Below are positions 1 to 16,103 of a stretch of DNA of 64,000 nucleotides, piece after piece. The notes under the pieces are model-generated. The model saw only the letters and a list, made by a program, of their open reading frames with translations. It did no database searches and was not told the DNA's origin. The DNA is from Prochilodus magdalenae (taxonomy: Eukaryota > Chordata > Actinopteri > Characiformes > Prochilodontidae). The DNA lies in contig JAMWET010004974.1 of NCBI GenBank assembly GCA_024036415.1, forward strand, positions 796,501 to 860,500. The letters run 5' to 3'. The position numbers were made by a program, and so were the translations under genes. Numbering within the stretch: the stretch's first letter is position 1; each line of letters starts with the position of its first letter.

Positions 1-3000
1 CCTTCCCTGGTTGCTGCTAGCCCTTCCCTTATATTAATGTATGGCTCAGGTGTATTCTGGTGCAGATACTCTCGTAGATTTCTTGTCACTGCAAAATATT
101 CTTGGGTTCTTTTCAAGTGTGCATGCATTTGCAATTTGGTACCTCTGAATATGTGTTAAGCACCGAAACTCGAGGTCCGACCATTTCACTTCCTGTTTTT
201 TTGCATTCACTGCATCCTGGATCACTGTTGTTTGCTGGAGAGCGCCTCATTTTGTCTTTTGTAGTATATTTTTTTATAGTTATTTTTAACATTTGCCAAA
301 TAATACAATGTTAGCTGCTAGATATCATTCTTTGGAGCATCTGCCCTCCTCCAGGTGCTAATACACTGTGATCAGTTTTCCTTCGTCACTTATAAAGTTC
401 TTACCAGGCTTTAGCGACAACAACGTCACCGTCTTTGTGTTTGTTATGCTGAGTCAAGGAGTCTAATTCATTAATACGCAGAAAAATGCTAATGCCATAT
501 CCTCATGAGCTTCCACTGCTGCCTGAGGATTATGGCAGTATTCCAGCACTGCTTATTAAGGTCTTGCATTAAAAGAAATATTTGTATTGGCAGTTATTTT
601 GTGGGCTCAGGCATTCCTTTCTATAATGTCCCGTTTTCCAGCATGCCCGTCAAGGCTACAAGGGCTTCCTTGACGCTGTGGTGTAAAGTGATAACAGAAA
701 ATGCAGTGCAGCGTTCACTCAGCTCCACTATGGAGCGCAAGGGGGCTTAGCAGTTTTTACACATGCGGCTGCTTGATTTCGATAACAGACTTCCCTTCTT
801 TTCATGTCTTTTTAATACACCCTACATTATTATCTGTGGTGCCTTTATATTGTCGGTGCTTAATACCGCCAAGGCTACCATTTCAGCAAACAACAATGCC
901 AGCGCGTGCATATTCATTCTTTCTTTCTCCGTTTCTTTTTGAGGTGCCAATGCAGTATATGACTACTGTACATGTGTACATGTGTAATATACGTAACATT
1001 GCAACAGCATAGGGTATACATTCCAGTAGTATTGTGGATTGGAGGAGGCGGAGGTCCTGTAGATGAGGCAGCACAGCCTGTGCACAACCTTCTATAACTG
1101 TTCTCAAAGTGTTATAGATGAAGGTACAGCAATACTAGATATCAACAGCATTGCAAATTCATTTACTTGGTTAAGTAACCGCATAAATGGCATGGCGCCG
1201 GGAAATGGTCTTACTACATAAGATGTCCAGTATTGCTCTACTGGTAAAACTTTTGGGAACAATATCTTCTAAGGTGCTAAAGCTGAACCTCCTTTGTATA
1301 TTACGGTTTATGAATATGTAAATACAATGTCCTGTAAAGCCTTACTGTATATTATCAACTTATCAGACTGTTCATCCTAAAAAAGAAATACCGAACAGAA
1401 GCAACTTGTACATATTGTAGTAGTTTTGCTGTGTATAGAAATATGTTCCTTTCTAGTTTGATGGGGATTGCATTGATATATTTACATTGATCGTTAACAC
1501 GGACATGAGATTGTTGCTTATATACAGAATGTCTCTGGAACCACCTTAATGCTACAGTGTAGCAGTCAAAATATGTTTTTCATTTGATTCTGAGCTTTCA
1601 GTGCAGAGACCTTAAGTAAACATCTATGTTCATTTTCTGTCAAGTACAGTACATTTTGTGACATTGGTTCTGTTAACCGGCTGTGTCGGGTGTTCTTGTG
1701 CAGAGGAAGAGTTCACTATCGCAAAATTGACAATAAGAACCTGGTACAAGTCTACAAACATCAAAGACTAGGCTGCAGTTCTACTTTGATGCAAAGTCAC
1801 TACCCAAACTATGCAATCTGTGAGATGTACAATTATATAACCATATGTATTTTGTTACACTCATTACCTTTCAGAAAAATCTTCCCCTCTGTTGAACTTA
1901 CCCCGAGACCAAAACTCAAACTGCCTCATAACCCACAGCATGCAGTTTATCATTAATTAAGTACACCCATTGGCAAATATAAAGAGGAGTGTTAATGCTG
2001 GGCAGAAGGAAAAGGATTATATCATCAGTTCTATGATTGTTTAATGTTATGTGGTGGCTTGGCTTTTTTATCTTTCTTAGACATAATGTATAGTTTCTGT
2101 TTTGTGTAGAAGGTAGAGCTATAATATTTGCACATACCTCTAGACTTCTCCTCCCACACTATTTTAGATGATGTTTCTTCAGATGATTGTTAGCGAGGTA
2201 TTGTTGCTTTTGCTTCTCTGCACTTAGCTTATTTTCACCTTACTGAAATGCTTGTTTTCCCTAAATTTGTTCCCAGAGCAAATAAAACATGCATTGGACA
2301 AATATGACCAAATTTTCCCTTGTCATGATACAGTACTGTGCAAAAGACAGAGACCACCTTCATATATTGAATGTTTAGTCAAAATCACCACAGCTTGTTC
2401 CTTTTTCCGCATTAGGAAAAAAAACACAACATGATATCAACATTTTCAGTATTTGATATGTCCATCCTTTGACTGGTATTGACCTGTCCAGGGTGTTTCC
2501 TGCCTGCCCTCCAGCCAGTAAGTGCTAGGATAGACTCCAGCACTTCCATGCGACCCCAGAGGATAAGCAGTTTAGATGATGGCGGTGATGATGTTGTTGA
2601 TGATGGTGATGATCCTTCATCTTTCTTACAGCTTCCGCTCGTATGGGAGGCTCGCTGTTAGTTTCAACGTGTTTCTTCAACCCTTTTATGCTTCATATGC
2701 AAACGTTCTTCTTTTTTGTCTGTTTCCTTTTTTCAATAGTGACTTCTTGACAGCTACACATCATTTCAGACCTCCCGTTGTCTCTGTATAATAAAAAAAT
2801 GAAACTCCAGGTTTGGGAAAATAAATTGCTTGTACTTACTGTCGGTTCAGACTGGAGAGGTGGTCTCTGGCTTGTACATGGTACTGTATGTTGTGTTTTG
2901 TTTTGACCTTTGAGTTTGTACTTGCAATGCTTGTGTGTACACAATGGGTCATGCAGATGAAGTTCTGTCATAGTCAGACATGTCACGGCCAAAATAGCCA

Positions 3001-6000
3001 ACTGAAGAAACCAAAGTTTATGAACTACCCTCTGAATCTCATGTCTCACATATAATATCTGAAATGTTGCCCTTGTATTCCTTTGTAATTCTGTTGGTTG
3101 GTCTGTGGGACATAATGAGGGGATCACCTTGTTGGTTGTAACTGAGTTTTCTATCAAAGCACAAGAACATATTCTTTGGTATCCAAACAATGCAATATAA
3201 TCACTTCCTCTATTCTGGTTTTGACACCAGTTGCGTCATTAGAAAAAAGCCACACTTGCTGTTCTTATTTTTCCTGCATAATAGACGAATTAACATGAAA
3301 ATGCAAATGCTGTACAAAATGTGTTATGTACAATGTATACAAAATATTATATATTTGTGTTTATTTCTGGTAAAATGCTCAATATATAGCTCAATATATA
3401 TTTTGCCAGTGGTACAGAAAAACAGGACTTTTGATAAGGTAAAGTGATTGTACATTAAATACCTTATATTTATGATGTACTGTGAAGTGAAGCTCTATTT
3501 ATGTACCGTTTGTCCAGAATTGGGGTGGTGATATCACAGTTTTGAGGACATTATTGTCAGGCTATTAACTGCATGTTGCATCATGTACTTTAAAGATAAC
3601 ATGCCTGGATCGTGCCATTTTAGTGCTTTTTAAAGAACAGATGAGGTGCGGGCTCAGATTGTTTTAGTTTAATATAGAACACTCTGTGTAATAACTCTAA
3701 GTCATGATTTCAGTACTCAGCGACAAAAGAAGTTTAATGATATGAAAACAATAACAGACCATGTTCTGGTTCTTCAAGGGCTATCAGATAGCTAGATTAC
3801 ATGTTCAAGTATTTTTTTAAAGGCATCAAGAAGTATATTATTCAGAAATGAGTACATTTGCTCTTGTGGAGCAACAACAAATATTAGTGGCACAACAAGG
3901 TGATCCCCCGTACTTACACTGCAGACGTTTAGTCTGCACACAGGAAATGATCTATTCTTTGTTTTGTTGTATTATAAAGAAATGTTCTCTGATGTAAAAA
4001 ATGTAAAAATGTGATTTTATGATCTAGAGGCAGTTTAGAACATGCGTAACTGCAGGACTATTTGATATGTATTGTGTATTGTATTGCTTTTTTGTGTGCT
4101 ATTGGTTTCTATGTTGTCAGACATGGTTTTTTTTTTAAATATGGCGCCAAATGAAAAATTTTCTCAAATCTGTAGCATAATCTCATAGGAAACAAGTGCA
4201 GTTTTAGAGCAAAGTTAATTTTGTTCTCTGAGGTCAGAGTGTTAATGTGTGAACCTGGTATTAGAGCTGGAAAATAGTTTATCTTTTCTTTTATAGGCTA
4301 CATTTGGGACAATTGCAGGTTATGTTCCCCTGCTTTAGTAACCCTTCAGTCTAAATGAGCACAGTCCATTTTAATGTTATCCAGTCAGACAGTGAGTGAG
4401 TCAATCAGCCGTTTTGCAATAAACCATAAACCCGGCTCTTCAGCTCAAATCCATTGTGATCAATTGACTGAAGTTCTCTTGAACTGGCCAGTTAGTGGTA
4501 GAATGTGAGCAACAAAAACTGCTCAATAGGCCTATTTATTAGACAAGGAGGATGGGGTCATCTGTATTTCTGAGTCACTGTGGTTATTTAACAGCTGCAG
4601 GGTTTCACTGAAGGGAACTACCCATTTTCAGCACAACTGTAAAATTTACACTGCTGGGCAAAACAATGGGCCAAATCCAAAGTATAGTGTTTCTTCACGG
4701 ATTGTTTATATAGTCCAGATTTAAACTACAGAAAATATTTCATCACAGTCAGCACAGCCTACCATGGCAGTGTTTATCTGTTTGAATCCAGTTTATCTGT
4801 TATCTGAGTGAACAATATAGACTCTTCTTTTCATAAAAGACTGTGTGCAAGTTTATCTACAAAACTTCACTATTTAAAAAATGAAAGTTTAAGCTTCCCA
4901 TATTTAAGTCACTTTATCTGTTTTGCTGTTTGCACCATTAAAAGCTTTATATTTTGGCCTTTTGGGCCTGCTTTTTTTTTGTTTTGTTTTTTTGCCCGGA
5001 AGTGTACAAAACCTATGGCAAATATCTTCTGATATCCCCTTTTACAGCATCCAGCTCTGAAACATTTTTTAAAATTTACTAATCATTTTAATATTAGCAA
5101 GTCTTCATTTTTAGTTTACTTTAGTTTTGCTGTGTGCATCTGTTTATCGTCACTGTAGGGGAAAAAAAACTTGTATATCTAAAAGTGTAACTTTACAGGA
5201 AAAGGACAAACATTCCTAACTTTGAATGGAAGTTAATAGAACAAGTTTTTAATTTATTTATTTTTCAATTTTTCAAACGGTCAACTGGAGTAAAAAAAAT
5301 TGAAATACAAGGCTTCTTAACAGTGACGGTAGGCAAGACTGGATGTTGAGTACAACGTGTTAGTGGGAGTGAATACATACAGGAGAATACTTTTTGTGTA
5401 TTTACTTGTAGTTTTGAATCTGATTCTGGTTTGATTCTGTGATTAAATAGTTCAGTCAGGACATTTATCATCAAAATACAATTAGGCTATATAGACTAGG
5501 TATGTGATCCCAAAAAGATGAACAAAACTCAAACCACTATATATAAATGTATGTATTTGCTATGAATATCATCATCCAAAGTATGTATGATGCCAAATGA
5601 TGTACGTTTAAAATAATTTCTTCGGTGCTTTTGTTGTGTTCTGTTGTTTGTTGGTCCAAATTAATATTTTTGAATTCTGTTGATCTGTTTGAATATAGCA
5701 CTGATCTGACTTTTGTGGCTAACGCTGATTCTCAGGTTTTCTCATTTATTTATTTGTTTATTTGTTTGTTTGTTTGATTCAGTTGTATTGTCTTTATAAA
5801 GGATCTGTGGAAATGATTGACTGTGTCTACTCTAAATTCTGAAGAACAGCCCTATAAAGAAGGCTTAGTTTATATATTTCCTATTTTAAGTAGGGAAGTG
5901 AATGTATGGTTTCATCAGTGTGTCAGGATCTTCCTGTGCATTAAAGGACACCGTTGAGCATTGTGTTCTAGCTGGGATTTATAGTTTTAATATATTTGGC

Positions 6001-7628
6001 ATATCTTTTGCCAGTATGCTGTTTATTTCCTCATTTTGATGTATGTAGTGTGTTGTTAATGAATGTTAGCCTAATTAAGTTAAATGTCATATCAGTACAT
6101 ACGGTTTGCTTTTTTTTCTGGATGATGTGACGTGCTGTCAAACACCTGTTTGGAATCTGACAATGTATATTCTGTATTAGTTATCTGACAGACGCAGTTC
6201 AGGTGTATCTTTGTTATAAATGAATTGTATGTTTTTGGTAGCTTTCAAGATTTGCTTAAAACTGAATTTAGAAAAACTAAAGTTGTCTGTGTACTTTTGC
6301 ATGGGTATAGTGTACTTGGTGCATTGAGGAATACTGAAGTTTGAGATTCAGGGCTTTTGTTAAAGTTTATTTTTCAACTCTGTGTTGGTCGGTTCTGTGC
6401 CATTTTGTGTCGAATTATGATTTTATGGTCCTTTGGTACCTTTAACTGTGAGGCTCTTGTTCCGATTCCTCAAGGCGGGATATAGTTTGCATGAGTAGCT
6501 GTCTGATGTTCTGAGGCGCATCTGAAGTGATCACCAGCAAGAGCTCTACCTGAATCACTGGGTTACTGATTTCTATTTTGAATCAAAGTATTTTACTCTA
6601 TATGTAAGGAGAGGATCAGTTGACCAGCTTTCTCCGAGGGCACTGGATGGTATCCTCATATTTTTACTTACCATATATCAGTATTTTTACAGTTTCTCAG
6701 TTGCAACCTACCACTGTACTACTTCACTGCATATAAAGCAACCACTTGATCGAGGAGTACGTAATGTATTGGTGGTTGATTATAGACAGTGATATACAAT
6801 CATGACTCAGAATGCAGATTCTTTAGCCTAGCTGTTTATTTTGTGGTCAGAGTAACGCAATGTATGTAGTTTAGTCACCAGACATCTGTATGGTGTATTG
6901 TCTAGCCCATCTACTCATTTTGTCTCAGCTCTAAAAATTCTAAATTCTACAATGTAAAGCAAATATTGACCCATGTAGGCAGTAGAAGGATCTATTTCTG
7001 TTAGTTGTATGACAGCTCATAGATTATAGCTGCCTTTATCTGCTTTTTTCTTTACTGCAGAACTCTGTCAATACTTAGACAACAGCAACGGTTGTCCATG
7101 TTTTTCAGTTTAGAGCTGTCTTCCCTTATAAGAATAACGAATGTAAGTAATCTATAAAACCAGTTCCAAGGGATTCGCATCTGCATTCCTCCTAAACTGT
7201 GTGGGAGTGTGCCAGATTAACATCCTTGATTTTAATATCAGAAACATGTCAAATCACTTTCAGTTGATATGTCGTTTTTCTTTGTGTTTACAGTTTTTTA
7301 CATCATCTGAAGTTTTATTAATAAAAATATGTACTGTACAGGTTCCATTGATGAACAAGATACAAATGTACACATCAATGAATAATTTTGTATCTTTATC
7401 ATTTTAATACATTAAAAATGTTGTGACTGAAATGAAGATAACTATATAAACATTTCATTTTCCTACAATGGTTGGTTGCCTTTTCTTTGCATGACCATTT
7501 CCACACACATACAAACAGCTGTAAGAGACTGTCATATAACTGTTATACTGTATGAACCAGCAGATGTTCCTCCTAGCCTTTAGGTGGTGCCATGTCACTC
7601 GTGCTTCTAAACTGGATATAGGTCCAAT
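1..7628. other. AT-rich non-coding stretch, possible long 3' UTR or intergenic
   Basis: I find no coding exon here: the open frames are short, rich in Phe/Leu/Cys/Tyr, and resemble no family I know. The plus strand is visibly T-rich over most of the stretch, with many TGTAAAT and ATTTA words. That would suit a long plus-strand 3' UTR of a gene lying left of the window, but it is also common in plain spacer. AATAAA-like words occur near 7320 and ATTAAA near 7411. A SINE tail at about 2478-2600 is listed separately. Function unknown. Confidence 0.4.
2478..2600 (+). repeat. SINE 3'-tail fragment
   Basis: The stretch reads from CCTGTCCAGGGTGTTTCCTGCC through a degenerate form of GATAGACTCCAGCAC to GAGGATAAGCAGTTTAGATGATGG and ends in an imperfect (GATGATGGT) run. 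This is the widespread fish SINE/LINE-tail module. A second copy with the same order of words lies at about 30352-30523. Only the 3' part is recognisable; no tRNA-like head with A and B boxes was seen. Confidence 0.75.
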
Positions 7629-8417
7629 ATATGGACAAATGTATTGGGACACAGCTCTTACCTATCCAATTTAGGTGTTCCATTCAGACCCATTGCCACA
7701 GCTGTATAAATAAAAATATCTAGTACCTTGTAAGTCGCTCTGGATAAGAGGATGTCGGTCTAAAAAGACCGACTGAATTTGAGGACGATCCTGTGATAGC
7801 ATTCCAAGTCCGTTTGTGAAGCAATATTCCCTCGTAAATATTGCATGATTAACTGGGAGTGGTATTGAAAAGTGGAAGCATTCAGAAACCACAGTAACTC
7901 AGCCATGAAGTGAAAGACCCTGTAAAGTGGTGTCACCAAGTTAATCCGCCAACAGGTTTCCAATCCACCTCTGGCATTAACCAGGAGCTTCGTAACATGG
8001 GTTTCAATGGGTGAGCAGCTACATGCAAGCCTTCCTTCACCAAACACAATGGCAGGCGTCAGATGGAGTGATGTAAAGTACACTGCTACCGAACTCTGGA
8101 GCAGTGAAAACGAGTTCTGTGGAGTGACAAATCACACTTCTCCAACTGGTAGTCTGTTGGACAAGTCTGAGTTTGGCAAATGCCAGAAGAACGTTACCTG
8201 TCTGACGGCTTTGTGCTGACTGTAAAGTTTGGTGGAGGATAATAAATGGGCAAAATTTCCCACACACTCCAAAATCTTGTAAAACGCATTCCCAGGGGTC
8301 TGGAAGTGGTTATAGCCGAGAAGTGGGGTCTCTCCATATGAATGCCTAATGATCTAGAATGGGATGTCATAAATCCTAGGTAAAATGTGTAGGTGTCTCA
8401 ATACTTTTGTCCATACA
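7629..8417. mobile_element. Non-autonomous TIR DNA transposon (Tc1/mariner-like ends)
   Basis: The left end reads TATGGACAAATGTATTGGGACAC. The right end, read on the minus strand, is TATGGACAAAAGTATTGAGACAC, so the two form an inverted repeat with few mismatches. The interior (about 0.75 kb) has no intact transposase. An internal stretch at about 7725-7750 shares the CTCTTATCCAGAGCGACTTACAAGG words (inverted) with repeats at 34790 and 47776, so the element seems to carry or to have captured that module. Assignment to Tc1/mariner rests on the TA-flanked end type and is less sure than the repeat itself. Confidence 0.75.
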
Positions 8418-8742
8418 GTGTACCTTATGCATTCAATTTAAGGAACTACTATGGAACGTCATAATCACCCTTACAGAGTTCTGCAACAGACGCCATTCAG
8501 TGAGCAGACAAACAATTATAAGGCATGTTCATTCAGCATATGGAGTAATAATTGACATTCATTTATGATGTATTTAGGGGAGACCATGGACAGCTGTAAA
8601 GTTTTAAGCGCTTCCAATCAAAAATGTTACTAAAAACGTTTAGAATGAAAAGTGCAAACGTGTTTTTGTCATACTGTCTCAAGCTTTGCCTGAATTAATC
8701 CAAACTTATTTAGTATAAATCATTCTGCTGTTGACTTCTAAG

Positions 8743-9214
8743 CAGTGTGCACAATTCCCTTTAGTTATTTGGAAGGTCCTATGTTGGCTGGCTCCTCTTC
8801 TGGAACTTTACCACAGTAATCTTACACATCTTTGGTTTGAGAAGTGAACAGTTTCCTCTTTCCTTCATTTTTTTGGGAAACTAGAAGATTTCAGATTAAC
8901 AAATATGCTACATCACATTGTAAAGTTTCTATGAGGTATTTCATGCAGAGTTACAGTTGCTAGACTATGAATGACCCACAGGAGTGAGCCATTTTGCTGC
9001 AGTGCCAACCTGAGGCAGCCCAGTGGTGCACTACTGGTTAAGAATTCCATAGACCGAAACTAGCAAATTGTTCTGAAAAGGTGTAAACAATAACTTTGCC
9101 TTGTTCATGCTTGGGTGTCTAACAGGCAGCGTTTTTTTTTTTTTTTTTTCAGGGACATTCAGGGGATCAAATAATTAATTAGGGGGTCCATGACCCCCTG
9201 TATTTCACACCTGG
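8743..9214. mobile_element. hAT-like non-autonomous element, copy 1
   Basis: The element begins CAGTGTGCACAATTCCC and its other end, read on the minus strand, begins CAGGTGTGAAATACAGGG. The CAG ends are typical of hAT elements. The flanks CTTCTAAG (8735-8742) and GTTGTAAG just after the right end agree at 6 of 8 bases, as expected of an old 8-bp target duplication. The interior aligns with copy 2 at 21732-22486: both share ATGTTGGCTGGCT near the left end, a central AGTTACAGTTGCTGAG-like block and the GGACCC...TATTTCAC right end. A poly-T run lies at about 9132-9150. Confidence 0.7.
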
Positions 9215-9432
9215 GTTGTAAGTGGCATGGTTACATTGCATCAGTGCCACTGTGTCTAACTAGTACATGATGGTCTGTCACGGGGGGATAGGATGGGGAG
9301 CTCAGCAGCCACATTAAAACAGACCAAACAACAGTATTTCTTAATATTTTCAGTTTAACATAGGCACAAGCATTTTATTACTTATAATAAACAGAACAGG
9401 CAATATATGTTTATCATGGAATAGCATATATA

Positions 9433-10379
9433 GCTGCACCCAGAAGGAAACAAGCGATAGTAAAGAAACCAGCTGTGTTTGACATCATGAGACACACTCT
9501 GCATGTGACGTAAGCAAGGAGGGGCCCTATTGCTGTACCTGACTGACTATACGGTCATCCTGTTGCGCTTGCTTTCCATTCTGACTACTGCTGTTGTGTT
9601 GGTAACATCCTTTACATGTAAAGTATGCCTCAGGGAAGAGTTCAACAGCAATTTGAGCAGTTGGAACAGTTTGAGAGGGGTCGCACCATAGGGCTCCGGG
9701 CAGCGGGATGGTCTTATTGGCATATAGTGTGATACTACCATAGCATGCTGTTTGCGGCAGTGGGTAAAAGAAGGCATGCACCAGAGACACAAAGAATCTG
9801 GGAGACCTACATTAAGCACAGAGAGAGAGGGAGAGAGGGAGAGAGAGAAAGAGAGATTCAATGAATTGTCCAACATTTCAGTAAGTGATGATACCTCCAT
9901 GAGTCTTCTATTAGTGCCAGCACCATTGTCAGATGGTTGCACAACACAGGACTACATGCATGCAGCCCATTACAACGTGTGTAATGTGTTGTGTTGGTGG
10001 AGACAACCAGTGGATCTGTGCATGGAGGCATTGTGGTCAGCGCCAAGATGATCAATGTGTTGTCATGCTTCACACGTCCTTGGTGCCACTCCATCACCAC
10101 TCCTATCACAAAATCCGCAGTAACTGCATGAGATTATTCAAGATGCATGGGATGGATTATCTCAGGACACCACTGGGAACTTCTCTATGACGCTACGTCT
10201 GGCATGTTGCATTAGCAAATATGGTGACCTGACGCCATACTGCGAGACACTACTTCTGTATGTGTAGTTCAATAAAAGTTGGTCATGCCAGTCTAAATGA
10301 ATCTCCATTAACTGTTCCTGGTAACCTTTATATTCCTTCCCAATAGCATCACGATCCGACACTTCCTTCTGGGTGCAAT
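9433..10379 (+). mobile_element. Tc1-like element, copy A (degenerate transposase)
   Basis: The element is flanked by TA and has inverted ends: GCTGCACCCAGAAGGAA on the left and, on the minus strand, ATTGCACCCAGAAGGAA on the right. The interior holds broken plus-strand Tc1-type transposase frames. Near 9890-10000 there is a segment resembling the N-terminal DNA-binding half, and at 10120-10190 a segment like the C-terminal 'ELIQQAWD' region of Tc1 transposases. Stops and frameshifts make it inactive. It contains a GA-rich microsatellite at 9819-9857. It is the longest plus-oriented copy of a family found four times in this window. Confidence 0.85.
9819..9857 (+). repeat. (GA)n-rich microsatellite inside Tc1-like copy A
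   Basis: An imperfect GAGAGAGGGAGAGAGG purine run of about 39 bases. The matching run is absent from the sister copy at 10833, so it expanded after the copies diverged or was lost in the sister. Confidence 0.85.
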
Positions 10380-10832
10380 TATTTTTTGCTGATAAATATA
10401 AGACAATGAGAGGCTAATGCTAAACAAAATAATTCCCCAAATAACTTGCTTGATGCCTGTGGCAATGAGGGGTATCACACAGTGAACAAATCATCTAAAA
10501 GTAGAAATAGTATTCTGCAGGCTAGGGGCCTGGGGATAAGCTGCAGCATGGGAGATACTCAACCATTAGAGGACCAAGAGAGCTGCAGAAAGAATTTACA
10601 AAGGGCAGCTAAGTTATACAAAGTCCCAAAAGTATAAGATACATAAAGTAATAATTCCAAAAATGGTGGGAATTAGGTCATTTGGAGATGTTGCAACTGT
10701 CCCCAGAGGATATGATGCAATCTCTGACTTCTTCCATTCTAATAAATATTTATATGTAATCATTTTTACATTACACGCATAATTAGCAAACAGATGTTAG
10801 TTTAATACACTCATTGTCAAACAGTACAAATA

Positions 10833-11526
10833 GTTGCACACAGAAGGAATCAGCTGACAGGATTAAAACTTGGTGGGCAGGTTTGACATCACGACACACG
10901 CTAATAGCTTAAGTTTTACACTTGTGCATGTGACATAAGCAAGGACAGGCCTACCTGACAGACCCAACAACCAAGATTGTGAACATCCAGCAAGCGGAGA
11001 CACCCTCCATGAGTCCCCCTGTTAGTGCCAGCACCACTGGCAGACAGCTGAATGATGCAGAATTACATGCATGCAAGTCACGACGAGTGCCCTTAACACC
11101 ACGTCAACATCAGCAAACACTGCAATGGTGTCGTTGTCAGACTCTCATGGAGTGACTCAGAATAGCAGTGGGTCATCTTCAGTGAAGAGTCTTGGTGAAG
11201 ATGACCAACAAAGCTGTGTGTGAAGGAATGCATCACATGTCATAAAGGCCTGGTGTCACTTCCAGTCCTGCTGAAAAATCTGCAGGAACTACGTGAGAAT
11301 ATTCAAACTGCATGGGATGGATTATCAGCGAACAGTATTAGGAACTCTATGCTGAGATGTCTGGCATGTTGCGATAGTAAACATGGCAGCCCGCTGTTAT
11401 ACTGAGAGAGACTACCTCTGTACGTGTAGCTCTAAAAATATGGCAAGTCTCAGTCTAAATGTTTCATCAATAATTGTTCCTGGTAACCTTTAGCATCGCA
11501 ATCCAACAGTTCCTTTTGGGTGCACC
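10833..11526 (+). mobile_element. Tc1-like element, copy B (degenerate transposase)
   Basis: TA-flanked, with left end GTTGCACACAGAAGGAA and right end (minus strand) GGTGCACCCAAAAGGAA. At about 11085-11140 the plus strand encodes a Tc1-like block close to VPLTPRQHQQTLQWCR, the linker before the DDE domain. At 11280-11320 it encodes a segment like LRENIQTAWDGLS, from the transposase C-terminal end. Stops interrupt the frame. It lies 450 bp from copy A in the same orientation. Confidence 0.88.
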
Positions 11527-13644
11527 TATTTTTTAAACAATGAGTGCATATAACATATGGTAGGCCTAGATTAAATAAAGTAATTGAGAGAAATGACAAA
11601 GAAAAGGGGGAATCATTCCGTCTCCTCTGCATTTGCTCTTCTTAACCTGCATTTGAACATTTATCACCATCATTTAATCATCATTTTATGATGCTTCCTG
11701 TTTGGTTTTAGTTTATACTCAAAGTACAAACTACAGGAATGTTTTAGTGGCACTAGTATGTCATCATGGACGATAGAGTTCCTGGGTGTGCTGCTACACA
11801 AGCTCATGAAACATCCAGCAGATTTCTGCCTATTTAGGCTATAACTTTAGAACTCTTTGGAGCCTGCAAGTTAGGTTAAACATGAGAGATGTCAAGGTGA
11901 TCCACATCTCCCCCTGTATGTTTCATTTCAAATAGAATTAACAATAAATGAAATATTTTTACATAATTCACCAACATCACAGTTACAGTTCAGTCCTAAA
12001 CTGAACTCTGTCCTGTTGAGCAATGTAGCATCAGTCGTGTGACTAGCCTTTGGAGACTGCAAGGCTGTTTTCTTATCTCCATGAAACAAAGAAGACAGCC
12101 CTGATGTTAAACAGACATTGGCTAAAATTAGAGGCAGTCATAACTTCTCGGAGGCCAAGCGAATGTAGCATTCTCTCTATGGCAGCAAGTAATAACAAGC
12201 ACGATAGCACAACAGAGCTTTAAAATCTGACAGTATTCAGAAACAAGAAGAAGAAGAAGTGAAAGTTTTGACCTAGATCTGTCTGTTTACACAGGTAAGT
12301 TCTTCTTCCTTTTTCATGCCTATGACTGGCCCCGACATGCAGAAAATAGGCTGGGCCTGCGCCAATCCACAGGCCCTCACCAGCAGAGCAGATTAATAGC
12401 TGCTCTCAGCTAGAAGAGCAATAGCACATGAAAATTTAAACAGCGTAGCTCACAGACACCGCAAACTAACTGATGCTGCATATTCCAACAACGCTGACAA
12501 TTTTATACCCAATGTAGCTTTGCACTGAATAAAGCAAAGAGAGAATAAAATAGAGTGCACAGATATGTAGAAGTAGTATAAATAAGGCATTTGTAGAAGA
12601 CGCTGGAATTCGCTGATATTAAATGTTATGAATATACAAACACCGTTCAGTGAGATAAGGCTGGCTACAAAGTTTCAGATTTCCTGACAATATAGAACCA
12701 AATTATTCAGTATTTGAAGTCTCACAATATCAAAAGCACAGCACATTTCAAATCTACATGTGTAATCTACATGTACTAACAGGCAACGATGGCTTAAAAA
12801 CTACAGTTCTATAAATAATCACAATCTTTTTGTGTCTTCATTGTGCATTTACTCCTAGATATCAAACAACACATGGATTCACTAAGAATGGATCTGTAAG
12901 AGACATTTAAAGGGTACTGCCTTCTACCTTTTTATGTTAATATTAATATTCTGCCTATTCAGTCACTGGGTCCTAGTGCCTGACCACTATCACACTAGTA
13001 GTGGATAAACTGGATAACAAACAGCTAGTGGAGTCTTCTCTCCTTTGTTGAACGCATGGCTAATAAGCAGGCTATGTCTAAGACATCAAGTAGACAAAGG
13101 ATATGGAGTTTGTATGAGACAGTCCACCTATAAAGTGCCCTTTTCACCCCACCATTTATCTACAAAACTAAAATGCACATAATATTAGAAAATACATAGT
13201 TACAAAAATAGTTCATTTGTGCTTTTTAATGGACATTTGCATTGTGTCTGCATTCCTCAGCTACCATTTACCCAGCTTAAGCAGTAGGAAAACCAGCAGG
13301 CCATATTTAAAATCATTAAGTGCCTATATAACAGCATGGCAAGGAGAAAAGCAATCCAGCAGGTTTCAGTAACAGGGATGCAGTTCTACTGTGGGGCATA
13401 ACCTAGCTGCCAAACCATTATAAACTATTATTAATATTGTTAAGGATAATAATGATAAAGTAAAGCAAATGATTTGTTTTTTACTAATCAAGGATGCATA
13501 TCAACAAAACCGTTCAAAAATTAGACAAAATCTGTCCATTAACAATGACAAATTGTAAATTTATGGTGAGATAAAACATGTACTCTACTGGTGGACTGCC
13601 TCATATAAAACTGCCTGGTAGTTCCCAGTCTCCTGCCCCAGCTG
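11527..13644. other. Non-coding spacer, includes probable 3' UTR of the FAM167A-like gene
   Basis: No coding exon or repeat with clear ends was recognised. The right-hand part probably holds the 3' UTR of the minus-strand FAM167A-like gene, whose stop codon is at 13645-13647. I could not fix its polyadenylation site. Confidence 0.4.

Positions 13645-16103
<2,459 letters not shown>

Noticed and set aside
2693..3190. 165-codon minus-strand frame near the left edge
   Set aside because: Composition (His, Thr, Gln, Cys-rich) and lack of any domain or splice context suggest chance opening.
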